Positions 22,610-31,158 of a stretch of 35,451 bases of DNA are shown piece after piece. Origin of the DNA: an uncultured bacterium (lineage in GTDB: Bacteria > Nitrospirota > Thermodesulfovibrionia > Thermodesulfovibrionales > Dissulfurispiraceae); the NCBI GenBank assembly GCA_937960465.1, contig CALGPO010000032.1:1-35451 (forward strand), written 5' to 3'. The position numbers and the translations under genes were made by a program. The notes beneath the pieces were generated by a model, which searched no databases, was not told where the DNA came from, and saw only the letters and a program-made list of their open reading frames with translations. The first letter of the stretch is position 1. Each line of letters opens with the position of its first letter.

Positions 22610-22824
22610 CCTTAATGTTGCATAGATAGCAAGGACTAACATGCTTCAAAGCCTTTACAAGCGACAGGAAACCGTATTCATGCAGAATATAAATGTTTTA
22701 ACAGAGACTTGAATCCAATGCTGAATACGATATGGTGGTATGAAAATCTTATAAGGTGTCGCAGGCAAAGTCTTTTACGCATGTTAGTCCTTGCTGTAAT
22801 CTGTGATTTTATGCAACTGTAAGG
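22610..22824 (+). mobile_element. Family-A MITE-like element, complete copy A2 (215 bp)
   Basis: The left end CCTTAATGTTGCATAGATAG and the right end TATGCAACTGTAAGG are inverted repeats of each other with a spacer difference. Inner inverted repeats include AGCAAGGACTAACATGC. It is near-identical to 31159-31373 in the other orientation and of exactly the same length. It has no transposase, so it would need one in trans. No clear target duplication is seen for this copy. Confidence 0.85.
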
Positions 22825-22907
22825 TAAAGATACCGCCGTGTAACGATGGTATCGTATATTTTGTCAAAGCCAGAATATGTTTTTAAAATTAATGAATTTA
22901 AAATTTG

Positions 22908-24101
22908 ATGAAAAATAAAAAATTTTTCGGTTTTGGCTGGAATGTATTTATTACCGGGCTGGTGAGCTTTTTCATGGACATTAGTTCCGAAATGATATAT
23001 CCCCTTGTCCCGCTATTTCTTGCAAATATACTCGGAGTAAATAAATCAATCATAGGCCTTATCGAAGGCATCGCAGAATCAACTGCAAGTCTGCTCAAGG
23101 TGTTTTCAGGCTGGTTTTCCGACCGGATAGGGAACCGGAAATGGCTGATGGCAGCCGGATACGGCATTTCAACCCTTAGCAGGCCGTTTGTCGCTCTCGC
23201 AACGGGATGGCAGCATGTGATGAGTTCCCGTTTCATAGACAGGTTCGGCAAAGGCATTCGCACAGCGCCGAGGGACGCGCTTATAGCCGAATCAGCGGAA
23301 AGCACGCATCTGGGCAGGGCATTCGGCCTTCATCGCGCAATGGATACAATGGGTGCGGTAGTCGGCCCGGCTTTGGCATTTTTCTTCATGGGATTGTTCT
23401 CCAATAATTATCGTACGGTCTTCTGGCTCTCTATGATACCCGGCGTAATTGCAGTGTTGCTCATCATATTTTTCATCACGGAAAAGAAAAAGGCTCTTGC
23501 TGCCCATGTTGAAAGGCCGAAATTGACAATGAAGCATTTTGACTGGAGGTTTAAGTTTTTTGTGGTCATTGCCGGATTGTTCGCAGTAGGAAATTCGAGC
23601 GATGTGTTTCTAATTTTGAGAGCCGAACAGGTAGGAGTTCCAACGGTAATGATTCCTGTGGTTTATCTGCTTTTTAATCTCGTTTATTCCATTTCATCAA
23701 TTCCGGCGGGAATGGCGGCTGACAGATTCGGCAGAAAGAGGGTCATTCTGCTTGGATTTATATTGTTTGCAGTCCTGTACTACGGATTTGCGATTGCATC
23801 AGATGCGAAAGCTATATGGATTTTATTCGGATTTTACGGTCTTTTTATGGGACTGACAGAGGGAATACAAAAGGCGTTTCTTGCCACCATAATACCACCG
23901 GACTTTAAGGCAACAGCCTTCGGAATCTATAACACAGTCGTAGGAATCGCAATGTTTCCCGCAAGCCTTATAGGCGGATGGCTTTGGGATAGTATTTCTC
24001 CATCAGCAACATTCTATTTCGGGGCTATAACAGCAGGCATATCGGCAATATTATTTGTTGTCTTTATTGCCTCGATAAAGAGGACACACCCTGCAACTTA
24101 A
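22908..24101 (+). CDS. Major facilitator superfamily transporter
   Basis: The 397-residue protein has about 12 membrane segments. The MFS loop signatures are present between helices 2 and 3 (GWFSDRIGNRKWLMAAGYGIS) and, in the second half, as GMAADRFGRKRVILLG. It also has the RFIDRFGKGIRTAPRDALI tract typical of a subfamily found in anaerobes. The substrate is unknown; multidrug or solute efflux is the default guess. ATG 22908 is used; the upstream region is very AT-rich with no clear ribosome binding site. It stands alone between the repeat region and ilvB. Confidence 0.88.
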   Translation: MKNKKFFGFGWNVFITGLVSFFMDISSEMIYPLVPLFLANILGVNKSIIGLIEGIAESTASLLKVFSGWFSDRIGNRKWLMAAGYGISTLSRPFVALATGWQHVMSSRFIDRFGKGIRTAPRDALIAESAESTHLGRAFGLHRAMDTMGAVVGPALAFFFMGLFSNNYRTVFWLSMIPGVIAVLLIIFFITEKKKALAAHVERPKLTMKHFDWRFKFFVVIAGLFAVGNSSDVFLILRAEQVGVPTVMIPVVYLLFNLVYSISSIPAGMAADRFGRKRVILLGFILFAVLYYGFAIASDAKAIWILFGFYGLFMGLTEGIQKAFLATIIPPDFKATAFGIYNTVVGIAMFPASLIGGWLWDSISPSATFYFGAITAGISAILFVVFIASIKRTHPAT

Positions 24102-24110
24102 CATTCCGGA

Positions 24111-24146
24111 TGCAAAGTCTTTTTCAGCACACTCGGCATATATTTC
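24111..24146. repeat. Possible family-B fragment after the MFS gene
   Basis: AAAGTCTTTTTCAGCACAC followed by GGCATATA resembles AAAGTCTTTTCAGCACACC...GCCATATGC on the minus strand of the B element at 30109-30324. Only this part is present. The rest of the 24102-24305 gap holds no gene that I can see. Confidence 0.4.
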
Positions 24147-24250
24147 GAAATGGTTGGCTTGAATTATGGTCGTTAGCCATTAATATAATATTCTGGAAAA
24201 GTTCATAAAAAGTATGATATTCTAACAATCCATAACCTAATGTAAGCACT

Positions 24251-24284
24251 AAATCCGAAATTTGAAATTAGGATTTGGAATTTA
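24251..24284 (+). repeat. Heptamer array upstream of ilvB
   Basis: Units AAATCCG, AAATTTG, AAATTAG, GATTTGG, AATTTAT. It ends about 20 bases before the ilvB start. No attenuator or leader peptide was recognised in this gap. Confidence 0.7.
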
Positions 24285-24305
24285 TTTTTTATGAGGAGCA
24301 AAATT

Positions 24306-26045
24306 ATGAAAATGACAGGTGCCGAGATAATAATCGAATCCCTGAAGAGGGAAGGGGTTAAACATATCTTCGGATACCCCGGCGGGGTTATCCTGAATAT
24401 CTTTGATCTCCTTTATGACGACAAGGATTTACAACTGATTCTTACAAGGCATGAGCAGGGAGCTGTCCATGCAGCAGACGGCTATGCAAGGTCAACAGGA
24501 AAACCGGGCGTTGTTCTTGTGACATCAGGCCCTGGTGCTACAAACACTGTTACAGGCATAGCAACAGCATCCATGGATTCTATTCCACTTGTTGTATTGA
24601 CAGGGCAGGTTCCAACCATGCTCATTGGAAACGATGCCTTTCAGGAGGCGGACATTGTAGGCATAACAAGGCCGTGCACAAAATACAACATACTCGCAAA
24701 GGATGTGAATGCTCTATCAGAGCAGATCAGAGAGGCATTCTATATAGCCACAACAGGAAGACCGGGCCCTGTATTGATTGATCTGCCTAAAGACGTGACA
24801 TCCAGCAAGACAGACTTTGTATGGCCTGATCATGTAGAGATCAGGAGCTATAATCCCACCTATGAAGGCAATAGGTGGATGATAGAAAAGGCAGCCCATG
24901 AAATTGCAAGGGCAAAAAAGCCTGTCATAATTGCAGGCGGCGGCTGCATAATCTCTGGTGCATCAAAAGAACTGAAGGAGCTTGCAGAACATGCGAATAT
25001 TCCTGTCACCATGACCCTTATGGGACTCGGCTCATTCCCTGGAACCAATGAGCTATCCCTCGGAATGCTCGGAATGCACGGCACTTACTATGCAAATAAG
25101 AGCGTTCAGGAATCCGATTTATTAATTGCCGTTGGAATGAGGTTTGATGACAGGGTTACAGGAAAGATAGAGGGTTTTGCTCCACATGCAAAGATAATTC
25201 ATATAGATATAGACCCTACTTCCATAAGGAAGAATGTAAGGGTTGACGTTCCTATAGTTGGAGATGTGAAGAGGGTGCTCACGGTGATGAACAAGATACT
25301 GAAAGAAGATATAAAGGAGCAGTGGAAAGAGGTAAGAAAGGCGTGGCTGAAGCAGATAGCAGAATGGAAAAAGGAGAGGCCATTAACTTACACATATAAA
25401 CCTGACGTGATTAAACCCCAATTTGTCGTGGAAAAGATATATGACATTACAAAGGGAGACGCCATTATAACCACTGAGGTGGGGCAAAACCAGATGTGGG
25501 CTGCCCAGTTTTACAAGTTTGACAAACCAAGAAGATTCCTGACATCTGGAGGACTTGGAACAATGGGATATGGTTTCCCTGCTGCCATAGGAGCACAGCT
25601 TGCACATCCTGACAAACTCGTTATAGACATAGCAGGTGACGGAAGCATACAGATGAATATACAAGAGCTTGCCACAGCAATTATTTACAAGTTGCCTGTG
25701 AAGGTTGCAATACTGAATAACAGGTATCTGGGCATGGTGAGACAGTGGCAGGAGCTCTTCTACCATGAGAGATATTCCCATGTCCACCTTGAAACAGAGA
25801 CCACTCCTGATTTTGTCGAGCTTGCCCATGCTTATGGAGCAGTTGGTTTAAGGGCGACAAAACCCAGCGAAGTGGAACCTGTATTGAAAGAGGCAATCAA
25901 GATAAAGAAGCCTGTGTTCATGGACTTTGTCTGCGATTGGAAGGAGAAGGTATATCCAATGGTTCCGGCAGGTGCAACGCTGGATTCCATGCTCTTTGAA
26001 GAGAAAGAGAAGAAGGCTGAAAAGAAACTTAAGGCAGTAAAGTAA
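24306..26045 (+). CDS. ilvB: Acetolactate synthase, large (catalytic) subunit
   Basis: This ThDP- and FAD-dependent enzyme makes acetolactate or acetohydroxybutyrate for valine, leucine and isoleucine. The 579-residue protein has the catalytic glutamate in [17 protein letters not shown], the FAD region, and the ThDP/Mg motif [30 protein letters not shown] take ATG 24306 (GAGGAG seven bases upstream) over ATG 24291, because GAGGAG would otherwise lie in the coding region. It is followed by ilvN after 14 bp. Confidence 0.97.
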   Translation: MKMTGAEIIIESLKREGVKHIFGYPGGVILNIFDLLYDDKDLQLILTRHEQGAVHAADGYARSTGKPGVVLVTSGPGATNTVTGIATASMDSIPLVVLTGQVPTMLIGNDAFQEADIVGITRPCTKYNILAKDVNALSEQIREAFYIATTGRPGPVLIDLPKDVTSSKTDFVWPDHVEIRSYNPTYEGNRWMIEKAAHEIARAKKPVIIAGGGCIISGASKELKELAEHANIPVTMTLMGLGSFPGTNELSLGMLGMHGTYYANKSVQESDLLIAVGMRFDDRVTGKIEGFAPHAKIIHIDIDPTSIRKNVRVDVPIVGDVKRVLTVMNKILKEDIKEQWKEVRKAWLKQIAEWKKERPLTYTYKPDVIKPQFVVEKIYDITKGDAIITTEVGQNQMWAAQFYKFDKPRRFLTSGGLGTMGYGFPAAIGAQLAHPDKLVIDIAGDGSIQMNIQELATAIIYKLPVKVAILNNRYLGMVRQWQELFYHERYSHVHLETETTPDFVELAHAYGAVGLRATKPSEVEPVLKEAIKIKKPVFMDFVCDWKEKVYPMVPAGATLDSMLFEEKEKKAEKKLKAVK

Positions 26046-26059
26046 TCGGAGGTCATGAA

Positions 26060-26548
26060 ATGAGACACACCATTTCTGTGCTTGTGGAAAATAAATTCGG
26101 GGTTCTTTCGAGGGTTTCGGGCCTTTTCAGCGGCAGGGGATATAATATCGAGAGCCTTTCCGTGGGCGAGACAATAGACCCCAACATCTCGATTATGACC
26201 ATTGTCACTACAGGAGACGACTGGGTTATAGAGCAGATTACTAAACAGCTCAATAAATTGATCGATGTAATAAAGGTTGTTGACCTCACAGAGCTTGACC
26301 ATGTGGAAAGGGAGATGGTACTTATCAAAGTTGCTCCGAAACAGGAGCACAAGGCAGAGGTACTGAGAACCGCCGAAATATTCAGGGGAAGGGTTGTTGA
26401 TTCAAGCCCCAATACATACACCATAGAAATAACGGGTGATGAGAAGAAAATTGATGCATTTATCGAATTAATGAAGCCAATGGGCATAAAGGAATTTGTA
26501 AGGACAGGGAAGGTGGCCATTGCAAGGGAAATCACAAAAAAGAAATAA
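26060..26548 (+). CDS. ilvN: Acetolactate synthase, small (regulatory) subunit
   Basis: The 162-residue protein has an N-terminal ACT domain ([31 protein letters not shown]) and a C-terminal domain with the usual [15 protein letters not shown]-like block. It confers valine feedback control on IlvB. GGAGG precedes the ATG. It is cotranscribed with ilvB; ilvC is not adjacent in this window. Confidence 0.97.
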   Translation: MRHTISVLVENKFGVLSRVSGLFSGRGYNIESLSVGETIDPNISIMTIVTTGDDWVIEQITKQLNKLIDVIKVVDLTELDHVEREMVLIKVAPKQEHKAEVLRTAEIFRGRVVDSSPNTYTIEITGDEKKIDAFIELMKPMGIKEFVRTGKVAIAREITKKK

Positions 26549-26587
26549 GACTAAAAAACTAATGAAGATAAAGAAGTCAGGAGGAGT

Positions 26588-27826
26588 ATGAATAACAATA
26601 AAGTATATCTCATTGATGTTACCAATAGAGACGGCGTTCAGACATCGAGGATTCTGCTGCCAAAGCTCTCAAAAACCATGCTGAATATATACCTCGATGA
26701 GATGGGTATCTATCAGAGCGAGGTGGGTTTCCCGACCTTAAAACACGAGGTTAATTATATTAATGCCAATATTGAACTTGCCAAATTAGGTGTAATAAAA
26801 AGATTGCACCTCGAAGGATGGTGCAGGGCTGTCTCTGAAGATGTAAAATTGTCTTTTAAGAACTGTCCTGGATTGAGACATCTCAATGTTTCAATGTCAA
26901 CATCTGAAATAATGCTGCATGCAAAATTCATGGGCAAAAAATCATGGAAGGATATATTGAAGACGGTTAAAGAATCCGTAAAACTTGCCAAAGAACTCGG
27001 TGCAGAAACAGTGGGCATTAATGCGGAGGATGCATCAAGGACAGAGATTGACAGGCTTATTGAGTTTGCACTTGCAGGCAAGGAAGCCGGTGCTGACAGG
27101 TTCAGATATTGCGATACCCTCGGAGCAGATGACCCAATAACAATTTATGAGAGGATAAAGGCACTATCAGTTGCAACGAAATTCCCTGTCGAGATGCACT
27201 GCCACAACGACCTCGGCATGGCAGAGGCAGTATCTGTTGCAGGCGCTCAGGGGGCCATAGAGGCAGGCGTTGATGCCTATATAAACACGACAATAAACGG
27301 CTATGGAGAAAGGGCTGGTAACTGCGACCTTGTTTCCACTATTCTTGCCTTTAAATTCTCACACGGCATCAAGGACAAGGTTCCCCTTGACGAACATGTG
27401 GATCTGACAAAATCATGGAAGATAGCAAAGTATGCATCATATGCCTTTAATCTTCCAATACCGATCAATCAGCCCGGTGTTGGCGCCAATGCCTTTGCAC
27501 ACGAATCCGGAATACATGCAGATGGTGCATTGAAGGACAGGAGAAACTACGAGCTTTATGACCCGGAGGATGTAGGAAGGGGAGAGCACGAGCTTGTGGA
27601 AACAGGACGCGTAATAACAACAGGCGAATACGGCGGCATAAAGGGCTTCAGGCATGTCTACAGCAAGCTTGGTATAGAATTCCACGACGACAGTGAGGCA
27701 AGAAAGATACTCGATCTTGTCCAGTATGCAAACCTGCATACACAAAAGCCCCTTACAGACGATGAGTTGAGACTTATTGCGCATTATCCTGAGGTAGTAA
27801 GGATGATACTTACAGCTAACCCGTAA
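26588..27826 (+). CDS. Homocitrate synthase / Re-citrate synthase-like enzyme of the LeuA family
   Basis: The 412-residue TIM-barrel enzyme belongs to the isopropylmalate/homocitrate synthase (DRE-TIM) family. The metal and acyl-CoA motifs are DVTNRDGVQ (residues about 10-18), the HCHNDLGMA metal motif, NTTINGYGERAGN, and FAHESGIHADG. It lacks the C-terminal LeuA allosteric domain and differs from standard LeuA, whose motif is LRDGEQ. The sequence fits the group often annotated as homocitrate synthase in anaerobes, some of which are Re-citrate synthases. It follows ilvBN by 39 bp with AGGAGGAG upstream. Isopropylmalate, homocitrate, citramalate and Re-citrate activities cannot be told apart from sequence alone. 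Confidence 0.85.
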   Translation: MNNNKVYLIDVTNRDGVQTSRILLPKLSKTMLNIYLDEMGIYQSEVGFPTLKHEVNYINANIELAKLGVIKRLHLEGWCRAVSEDVKLSFKNCPGLRHLNVSMSTSEIMLHAKFMGKKSWKDILKTVKESVKLAKELGAETVGINAEDASRTEIDRLIEFALAGKEAGADRFRYCDTLGADDPITIYERIKALSVATKFPVEMHCHNDLGMAEAVSVAGAQGAIEAGVDAYINTTINGYGERAGNCDLVSTILAFKFSHGIKDKVPLDEHVDLTKSWKIAKYASYAFNLPIPINQPGVGANAFAHESGIHADGALKDRRNYELYDPEDVGRGEHELVETGRVITTGEYGGIKGFRHVYSKLGIEFHDDSEARKILDLVQYANLHTQKPLTDDELRLIAHYPEVVRMILTANP

Positions 27827-27864
27827 CCGGGTTGAAAAGACAGAAAAGATGATATAATTATTGT

Positions 27865-27924
27865 ATGGATCCGAATTTACCTAACCATTTAGATCATTAT
27901 AGCGAGGGATACTCCTTGCTATGA
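27865..27924 (+). CDS. Possible 19-residue upstream peptide before the CNNM gene
   Basis: An ATG frame encodes MDPNLPNHLDHYSEGYSLL, an acidic and proline-containing peptide, in the 127-bp gap before the CNNM gene. A TATAAT (27853-27858) lies six bases upstream of the ATG, so it would be nearly leaderless. Its last codons overlap a hairpin (ATAGCGAGG, 27899-27907, with CCTTGCTAT, 27914-27922). There is no ribosome binding site. Coding status is not established. Confidence 0.25.
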   Translation: MDPNLPNHLDHYSEGYSLL

Positions 27925-27953
27925 TGGCACTCTGTAAATATCCCGCTTAATTT

Positions 27954-29246
27954 ATGTGGCTTGAGATATTACTAATATCGATATTTATCCTTATAAACGG
28001 CTTTTTTGCTGCCTCTGAAATAGCCGTTGTCACGATCAGAAGGACACGTGTAAAACAGCTTGTGGAGGAGGGAAAAAAAAATGCCGAGATTTTGAATAAG
28101 CTGAGGGAATCCCCTGACAGGTTCCTTGCAACGATCCAGATAGGAGTTACACTTGCAGGCGCCCTTGCATCTGCCATCGGCGGTGCTGCTGCAGTCGAGG
28201 TTATAAAGCCCGTATTAAAGACTGTCCCGATAACTTTCATATCTGCATCCAGCGAGGCAATAGCCATAGGTATTGTGGTTGTATGCATTACTTATTTTTC
28301 CCTTATATTCGGGGAACTAATTCCCAAATCCGTAGCACTATCAAATCCCGAAGGCGTGGGGCTCTTTACTGCCCCTGTAATAAACCGAATTTCTAAGCTG
28401 GCAACTGTATTAGTAAGCATTCTTACATCAAGCACAAATTTATTACTGAAGCCATTCGGCAAAAAGGCATTTACAGAGAGGGGCTATATCACAGAGGAAG
28501 AAGTGAAGATGCTCATAGAAGAAGGCGGGGAGAGGGGAGTTTTCGAGCCAGAAGAAAAAGAGCTTATACACAGCGTCTTTGAGTTTACCGATACCTTTGC
28601 AAAAGAGGTTATGAGGCCTGTCCCCCAGATGGTAGTTATAGGCATTAATATGTCGGTTGATGATGTTAAGTCTATTATATCCGAGGAGAAGTTCTCACGC
28701 TATCCTGTTATAGGAAAAGACATAAATGACATTAGGGGCATTCTGTATGCAAAGGATTTCTATAATATACTCTCAAAAACAGGCAGTGTGGATATTCATA
28801 AGATCATAAAGCCGCCTATATTTATCCCCGAGACAATGAAGATAAGCATTCTCCTGCGCGAGATGCAGAAAAAAAGGATACATATGGCAATAGTTATAGA
28901 TGAATACGGCGCTGTCTCAGGCCTTGTAACCATGGAAGACCTTATCGAGGAAATTGTCGGCGAGATCAGGGACGAATACGATATAGAGAGCCCTGTCATT
29001 CAACTCAGCGACGGCACTGTAATAATAGATGCCTCCATAAGTGTGAGCGATCTCAAGGAGGATTATAATATAGAAATACCGGAATCGCCGGAATATGAGA
29101 CACTGGGAGGCTTTATTATTACATATCTCCAGAGGATACCGCAGACCGGCGATATCATAGAAATGGAAGACAAGAAATTAAAGGTTGTGGAAATGGTCGG
29201 CCAACGAATAGCAAAGGTGAAATTGGAAAAAATTGACAGGCAATGA
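27954..29246 (+). CDS. CNNM/CorC family membrane protein (DUF21-CBS-CorC)
   Basis: The 430-residue protein has an N-terminal DUF21 membrane domain (NGFFAASEIAVVTIRRTRVKQL, ATIQIGVTLAGALASAIGG, FGELIPKSVALSNPE), a pair of CBS domains (about 200-325, including SRYPVIGKDINDIRGILYAKDF and AIVIDEYGAVSGLVTMEDLIEEIVG), and a C-terminal CorC_HlyC domain. Family members move or regulate Mg2+ (CNNM/MpfA); older names include hemolysin. The ATG at 27954 has no strong ribosome binding site. A promoter for the rubredoxin gene overlaps its 3' end. Confidence 0.93.
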   Translation: MWLEILLISIFILINGFFAASEIAVVTIRRTRVKQLVEEGKKNAEILNKLRESPDRFLATIQIGVTLAGALASAIGGAAAVEVIKPVLKTVPITFISASSEAIAIGIVVVCITYFSLIFGELIPKSVALSNPEGVGLFTAPVINRISKLATVLVSILTSSTNLLLKPFGKKAFTERGYITEEEVKMLIEEGGERGVFEPEEKELIHSVFEFTDTFAKEVMRPVPQMVVIGINMSVDDVKSIISEEKFSRYPVIGKDINDIRGILYAKDFYNILSKTGSVDIHKIIKPPIFIPETMKISILLREMQKKRIHMAIVIDEYGAVSGLVTMEDLIEEIVGEIRDEYDIESPVIQLSDGTVIIDASISVSDLKEDYNIEIPESPEYETLGGFIITYLQRIPQTGDIIEMEDKKLKVVEMVGQRIAKVKLEKIDRQ

Positions 29247-29261
29247 ATTCTTTGGTAGTAT
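29233..29261 (+). promoter_or_regulatory. Sigma-70-type promoter for rubredoxin-rubrerythrin
   Basis: A perfect -35 TTGACA (29233-29238) and a TAGTAT -10 (29256-29261) are 17 bases apart. They overlap the end of the CNNM gene and lie 25 bases upstream of the rubredoxin ATG. Confidence 0.6.
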
Positions 29262-29286
29262 TTAATAAAAAATAGCTGGAGGGCTT

Positions 29287-29445
29287 ATGGAAAAGTGGAA
29301 ATGCAGCGTATGCGGTTATGTATATGACCCCGAATACGGAGACCCTGACTCAGGTGTTGCAGCAGGAACGCCATTCGAAAAACTCCCGGATGACTGGGTA
29401 TGCCCTGTTTGCGGTGCAGGAAAGGACATGTTCGAGAAGGTTTAA
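29287..29445 (+). CDS. Rubredoxin
   Basis: This is a 52-residue electron-transfer protein with the two CxxC iron-binding pairs, C6-x2-C9 ([11 protein letters not shown]) and C39-x2-C42 ([13 protein letters not shown]), and the standard aromatic residues. GGAGGG precedes the ATG at 29287. It is followed after 11 bp by the ferritin-like gene, with its own promoter, so the pair forms an oxidative-stress unit in which rubredoxin reduces rubrerythrin-type peroxidases. Confidence 0.95.
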   Translation: MEKWKCSVCGYVYDPEYGDPDSGVAAGTPFEKLPDDWVCPVCGAGKDMFEKV

Positions 29446-29456
29446 AGGAGGAAATC

Positions 29457-29957
29457 ATGAATGCAGTTGAAATAGCCATAAAGATGGAGACAGATGCCAT
29501 AAAATTCTACAAAGAGGCATCAGACAAATGTAATCACGCAGTCGGTAAAAAGATGTTTCTGTCCATAGCAGAGGATGAGAAAAGACATCTTGATATGCTC
29601 TCGGAATTATTGAAAGGACTTGACTTCAAGATCCAAGAGGCATCTCCGATGAAGAATATGAAGACGATTTTTGAAGAGATGAAGCACGAGATGATGGAAA
29701 GAGTTGAGGCTACAAAGGATGAACTGGAGGCATTCAAGATTGCTGCTGATATGGAAAAACATGGGGTTGAGTTTTATAAAAAGGCTGCATCTGATGCCCC
29801 TACAGAAAAAGAGAGAAATCTCTTTGAAAGGCTTGTCCATGAAGAAGAGCAGCATTACGCAGTCTTTGCAAATACCTATTTCTTCATGTCCGATACAGGA
29901 AACTGGTTCATGTGGGAAGAGCACAGCATTGTGGACGGCGGAACGCCCTGGGCATGA
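29457..29957 (+). CDS. Rubrerythrin-like ferritin-family protein without a rubredoxin domain
   Basis: The 166-residue four-helix protein has repeated di-iron ligands: E in METDAIKFYKEAS, E-x3-RH in EDEKRHLDML, E in MEKHGVEFYKKAA, and EEEQH near the end. It lacks the C-terminal rubredoxin domain of standard rubrerythrin; the separate rubredoxin upstream supplies that function. AAAGGAGG precedes ATG 29457. A longer open frame to 29400 is only overlap with rubredoxin. Likely peroxide or oxygen detoxification in an anaerobe. Confidence 0.9.
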   Translation: MNAVEIAIKMETDAIKFYKEASDKCNHAVGKKMFLSIAEDEKRHLDMLSELLKGLDFKIQEASPMKNMKTIFEEMKHEMMERVEATKDELEAFKIAADMEKHGVEFYKKAASDAPTEKERNLFERLVHEEEQHYAVFANTYFFMSDTGNWFMWEEHSIVDGGTPWA

Positions 29958-30001
29958 GCTTATATCGAAATAAAAGGCTGGCAAAACTGGCTTTCTATAA
30001 C

Positions 30002-30081
30002 CTAAATTGAGCGATTCTATATTCAGGCCTGTCTGCGTGCAACGCACAGGCAGGCCTGCCTTACAAAATCGCTTAAGTTAG
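30002..30081. repeat. 80-bp palindromic repeat, copy 3
   Basis: This is the reverse complement of the architecture of copy 1 at 6675-6754, the same length and nearly the same sequence, with outer arms CTAAATTGAGCGATT and AATCGCTTAAGTTAG around the CAGGCCTG inner palindrome. The 15 bases before it (CTGGCTTTCTATAAC) also occur near copy 2 at 10611-10625. It follows the rubrerythrin gene. Confidence 0.9.
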
Positions 30082-30107
30082 GTATAAGTTATAAGTTTTA
30101 AGATTTA
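30080..30107 (+). repeat. Heptamer array between palindrome copy 3 and the family-B element
   Basis: Units AGGTATA, AGTTATA, AGTTTTA, AGATTTA. As at copy 1, the array starts at the very end of the palindromic repeat. Confidence 0.75.
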
Positions 30108-30108
30108 A

Positions 30109-30324
30109 CCTGAATTACGCAAGTATTGATAGCATATGGCAGCAGGTGTGCTGAAAAGACTTTACACTTTAGAACATTATAATAAGGCATTCTCTTGAAT
30201 CCGTCACCTACTACATTGCTATCTATTTTAGGTAAAGGCGTTAATAGTCTTCTAATATGCATAAAAACAACGACTTTGTAAAGGCTTTGATGCACACCTG
30301 CTGCCATATATTGCGTAATTCGGG
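30109..30324 (+). mobile_element. Family-B MITE-like element (216 bp) with target duplication
   Basis: The ends CCTGAATTACGCAA and TTGCGTAATTCGGG are inverted repeats with a mismatch. Inner inverted repeats hold GGCAGCAGGTGTGC. The element is flanked on both sides by TTTAA (30104-30108 and 30325-30329), a five-base target duplication that touches the dapB stop codon. Length, layout and the motif CAAAGCCTTTACAA are shared with family A. It contains a 69-codon minus-strand frame with no recognised family. Confidence 0.85.
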
Positions 30325-30329
30325 TTTAA

Positions 30330-31133
30330 CTATTTTAGTCCTAATACATCCTGCATATCATAGAGTCCAGAAGTCCGGCCTGAAATCCACAGTGCTGCCT
30401 TTAATGCGCCCCTTGCAAAGGTATCCCTGCTTGATGCCTTGTGCGTAATTTCTATTCTCTCTCCCAGTCCTCCGAATAATACTGTATGCTCCCCAACAAT
30501 GTCTCCGGCCCTTACTGTCTGAATGCCTATTTCCTTTTTCGTTCTCTCGCCGATTAATCCTTTTCTTGCATAAACAGCCACATCGTCAAGGTCTCTATTG
30601 ACTGCATCTGCAATCACCTGCGCCATCTTCATGGCTGTACCGCTTGGAGCATCCTTTTTCAATCTGTGGTGGGCTTCTATTATTTCAATGTCATAGTCAT
30701 CACCAAGCACCCTTGCAATATCCTGCAAAACTTTGAGAAGGAGATTAACGCCAACGCTCATATTCGGGGCAAGAACTATGGGAATATTCTTTGAAAATTC
30801 TTTTATCAGTTCCATATCTTCTTTTGAGAATCCAGTTGTGCCGATTACCATTGCCTTTTTTCTTTCGGAAGCTAACTTTGCATGCTGCAGCGTTGAATTT
30901 ATGGATGTGAAGTCGATGATGACATCACAGGTGTCGATAATATCTTCGAGTCTATCTGTCAATTTTATGTTTGTTTCACCGATTCCTACAATCGGGCCAA
31001 TGTCTTTACCTATTGCGTCATGTCCTTTCCTCTCGATTGCTCCTACAAGTTTTAAATCATGATAATCCTTCGAAAGGGCAGTAATCCTGCTTCCCATCCT
31101 TCCTGTTGCGCCTGTCACAATAATCCTTGTCAT
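30330..31133 (-). CDS. dapB: 4-hydroxy-tetrahydrodipicolinate reductase
   Basis: It reduces hydroxytetrahydrodipicolinate in the lysine and diaminopimelate pathway. The 267-residue protein has the nucleotide-binding VTGATGRMGSRI, the DFTS block, the active-site EAHHRLKKDAPSGTA, and the C-terminal GERIEITHKASSRDTFARGAL. AAAAGGAGG precedes the ATG. No other dap genes are adjacent. Its stop codon touches the target duplication of the family-B element, and a family-A element lies upstream, so it is bracketed by the two element types. Confidence 0.97.
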   Translation of the reverse strand: MTRIIVTGATGRMGSRITALSKDYHDLKLVGAIERKGHDAIGKDIGPIVGIGETNIKLTDRLEDIIDTCDVIIDFTSINSTLQHAKLASERKKAMVIGTTGFSKEDMELIKEFSKNIPIVLAPNMSVGVNLLLKVLQDIARVLGDDYDIEIIEAHHRLKKDAPSGTAMKMAQVIADAVNRDLDDVAVYARKGLIGERTKKEIGIQTVRAGDIVGEHTVLFGGLGERIEITHKASSRDTFARGALKAALWISGRTSGLYDMQDVLGLK

Positions 31134-31158
31134 AATGCAAGTCCTCCTTTTATATCAA

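Noticed and set aside
22451-22824. CRISPR-like arrangement (repeat, unique segment, repeat)
   Set aside because: The repeats are long, of unequal length and carry inverted ends; the unique segment matches a host gene with an internal deletion, not a spacer.
24102-24305. Riboswitch or attenuator upstream of ilvB
   Set aside because: No leader peptide rich in Val/Leu/Ile, no T-box features and no terminator hairpin were found.
27818-27834. Hairpin AACCCG...CGGGTT after the homocitrate-synthase-like gene as a terminator
   Set aside because: The stem is only six bp and no T-run follows.
29971-30000. Hairpin in AAAGGCTGGCAAAACTGGCTTT as a terminator for rubrerythrin
   Set aside because: The arms are direct rather than inverted repeats apart from the outer four bases.
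30098-30307. 69-codon minus-strand frame inside the family-B element
   Set aside because: It lies wholly within a repeat and matches no known family; family A has stops in the equivalent place.
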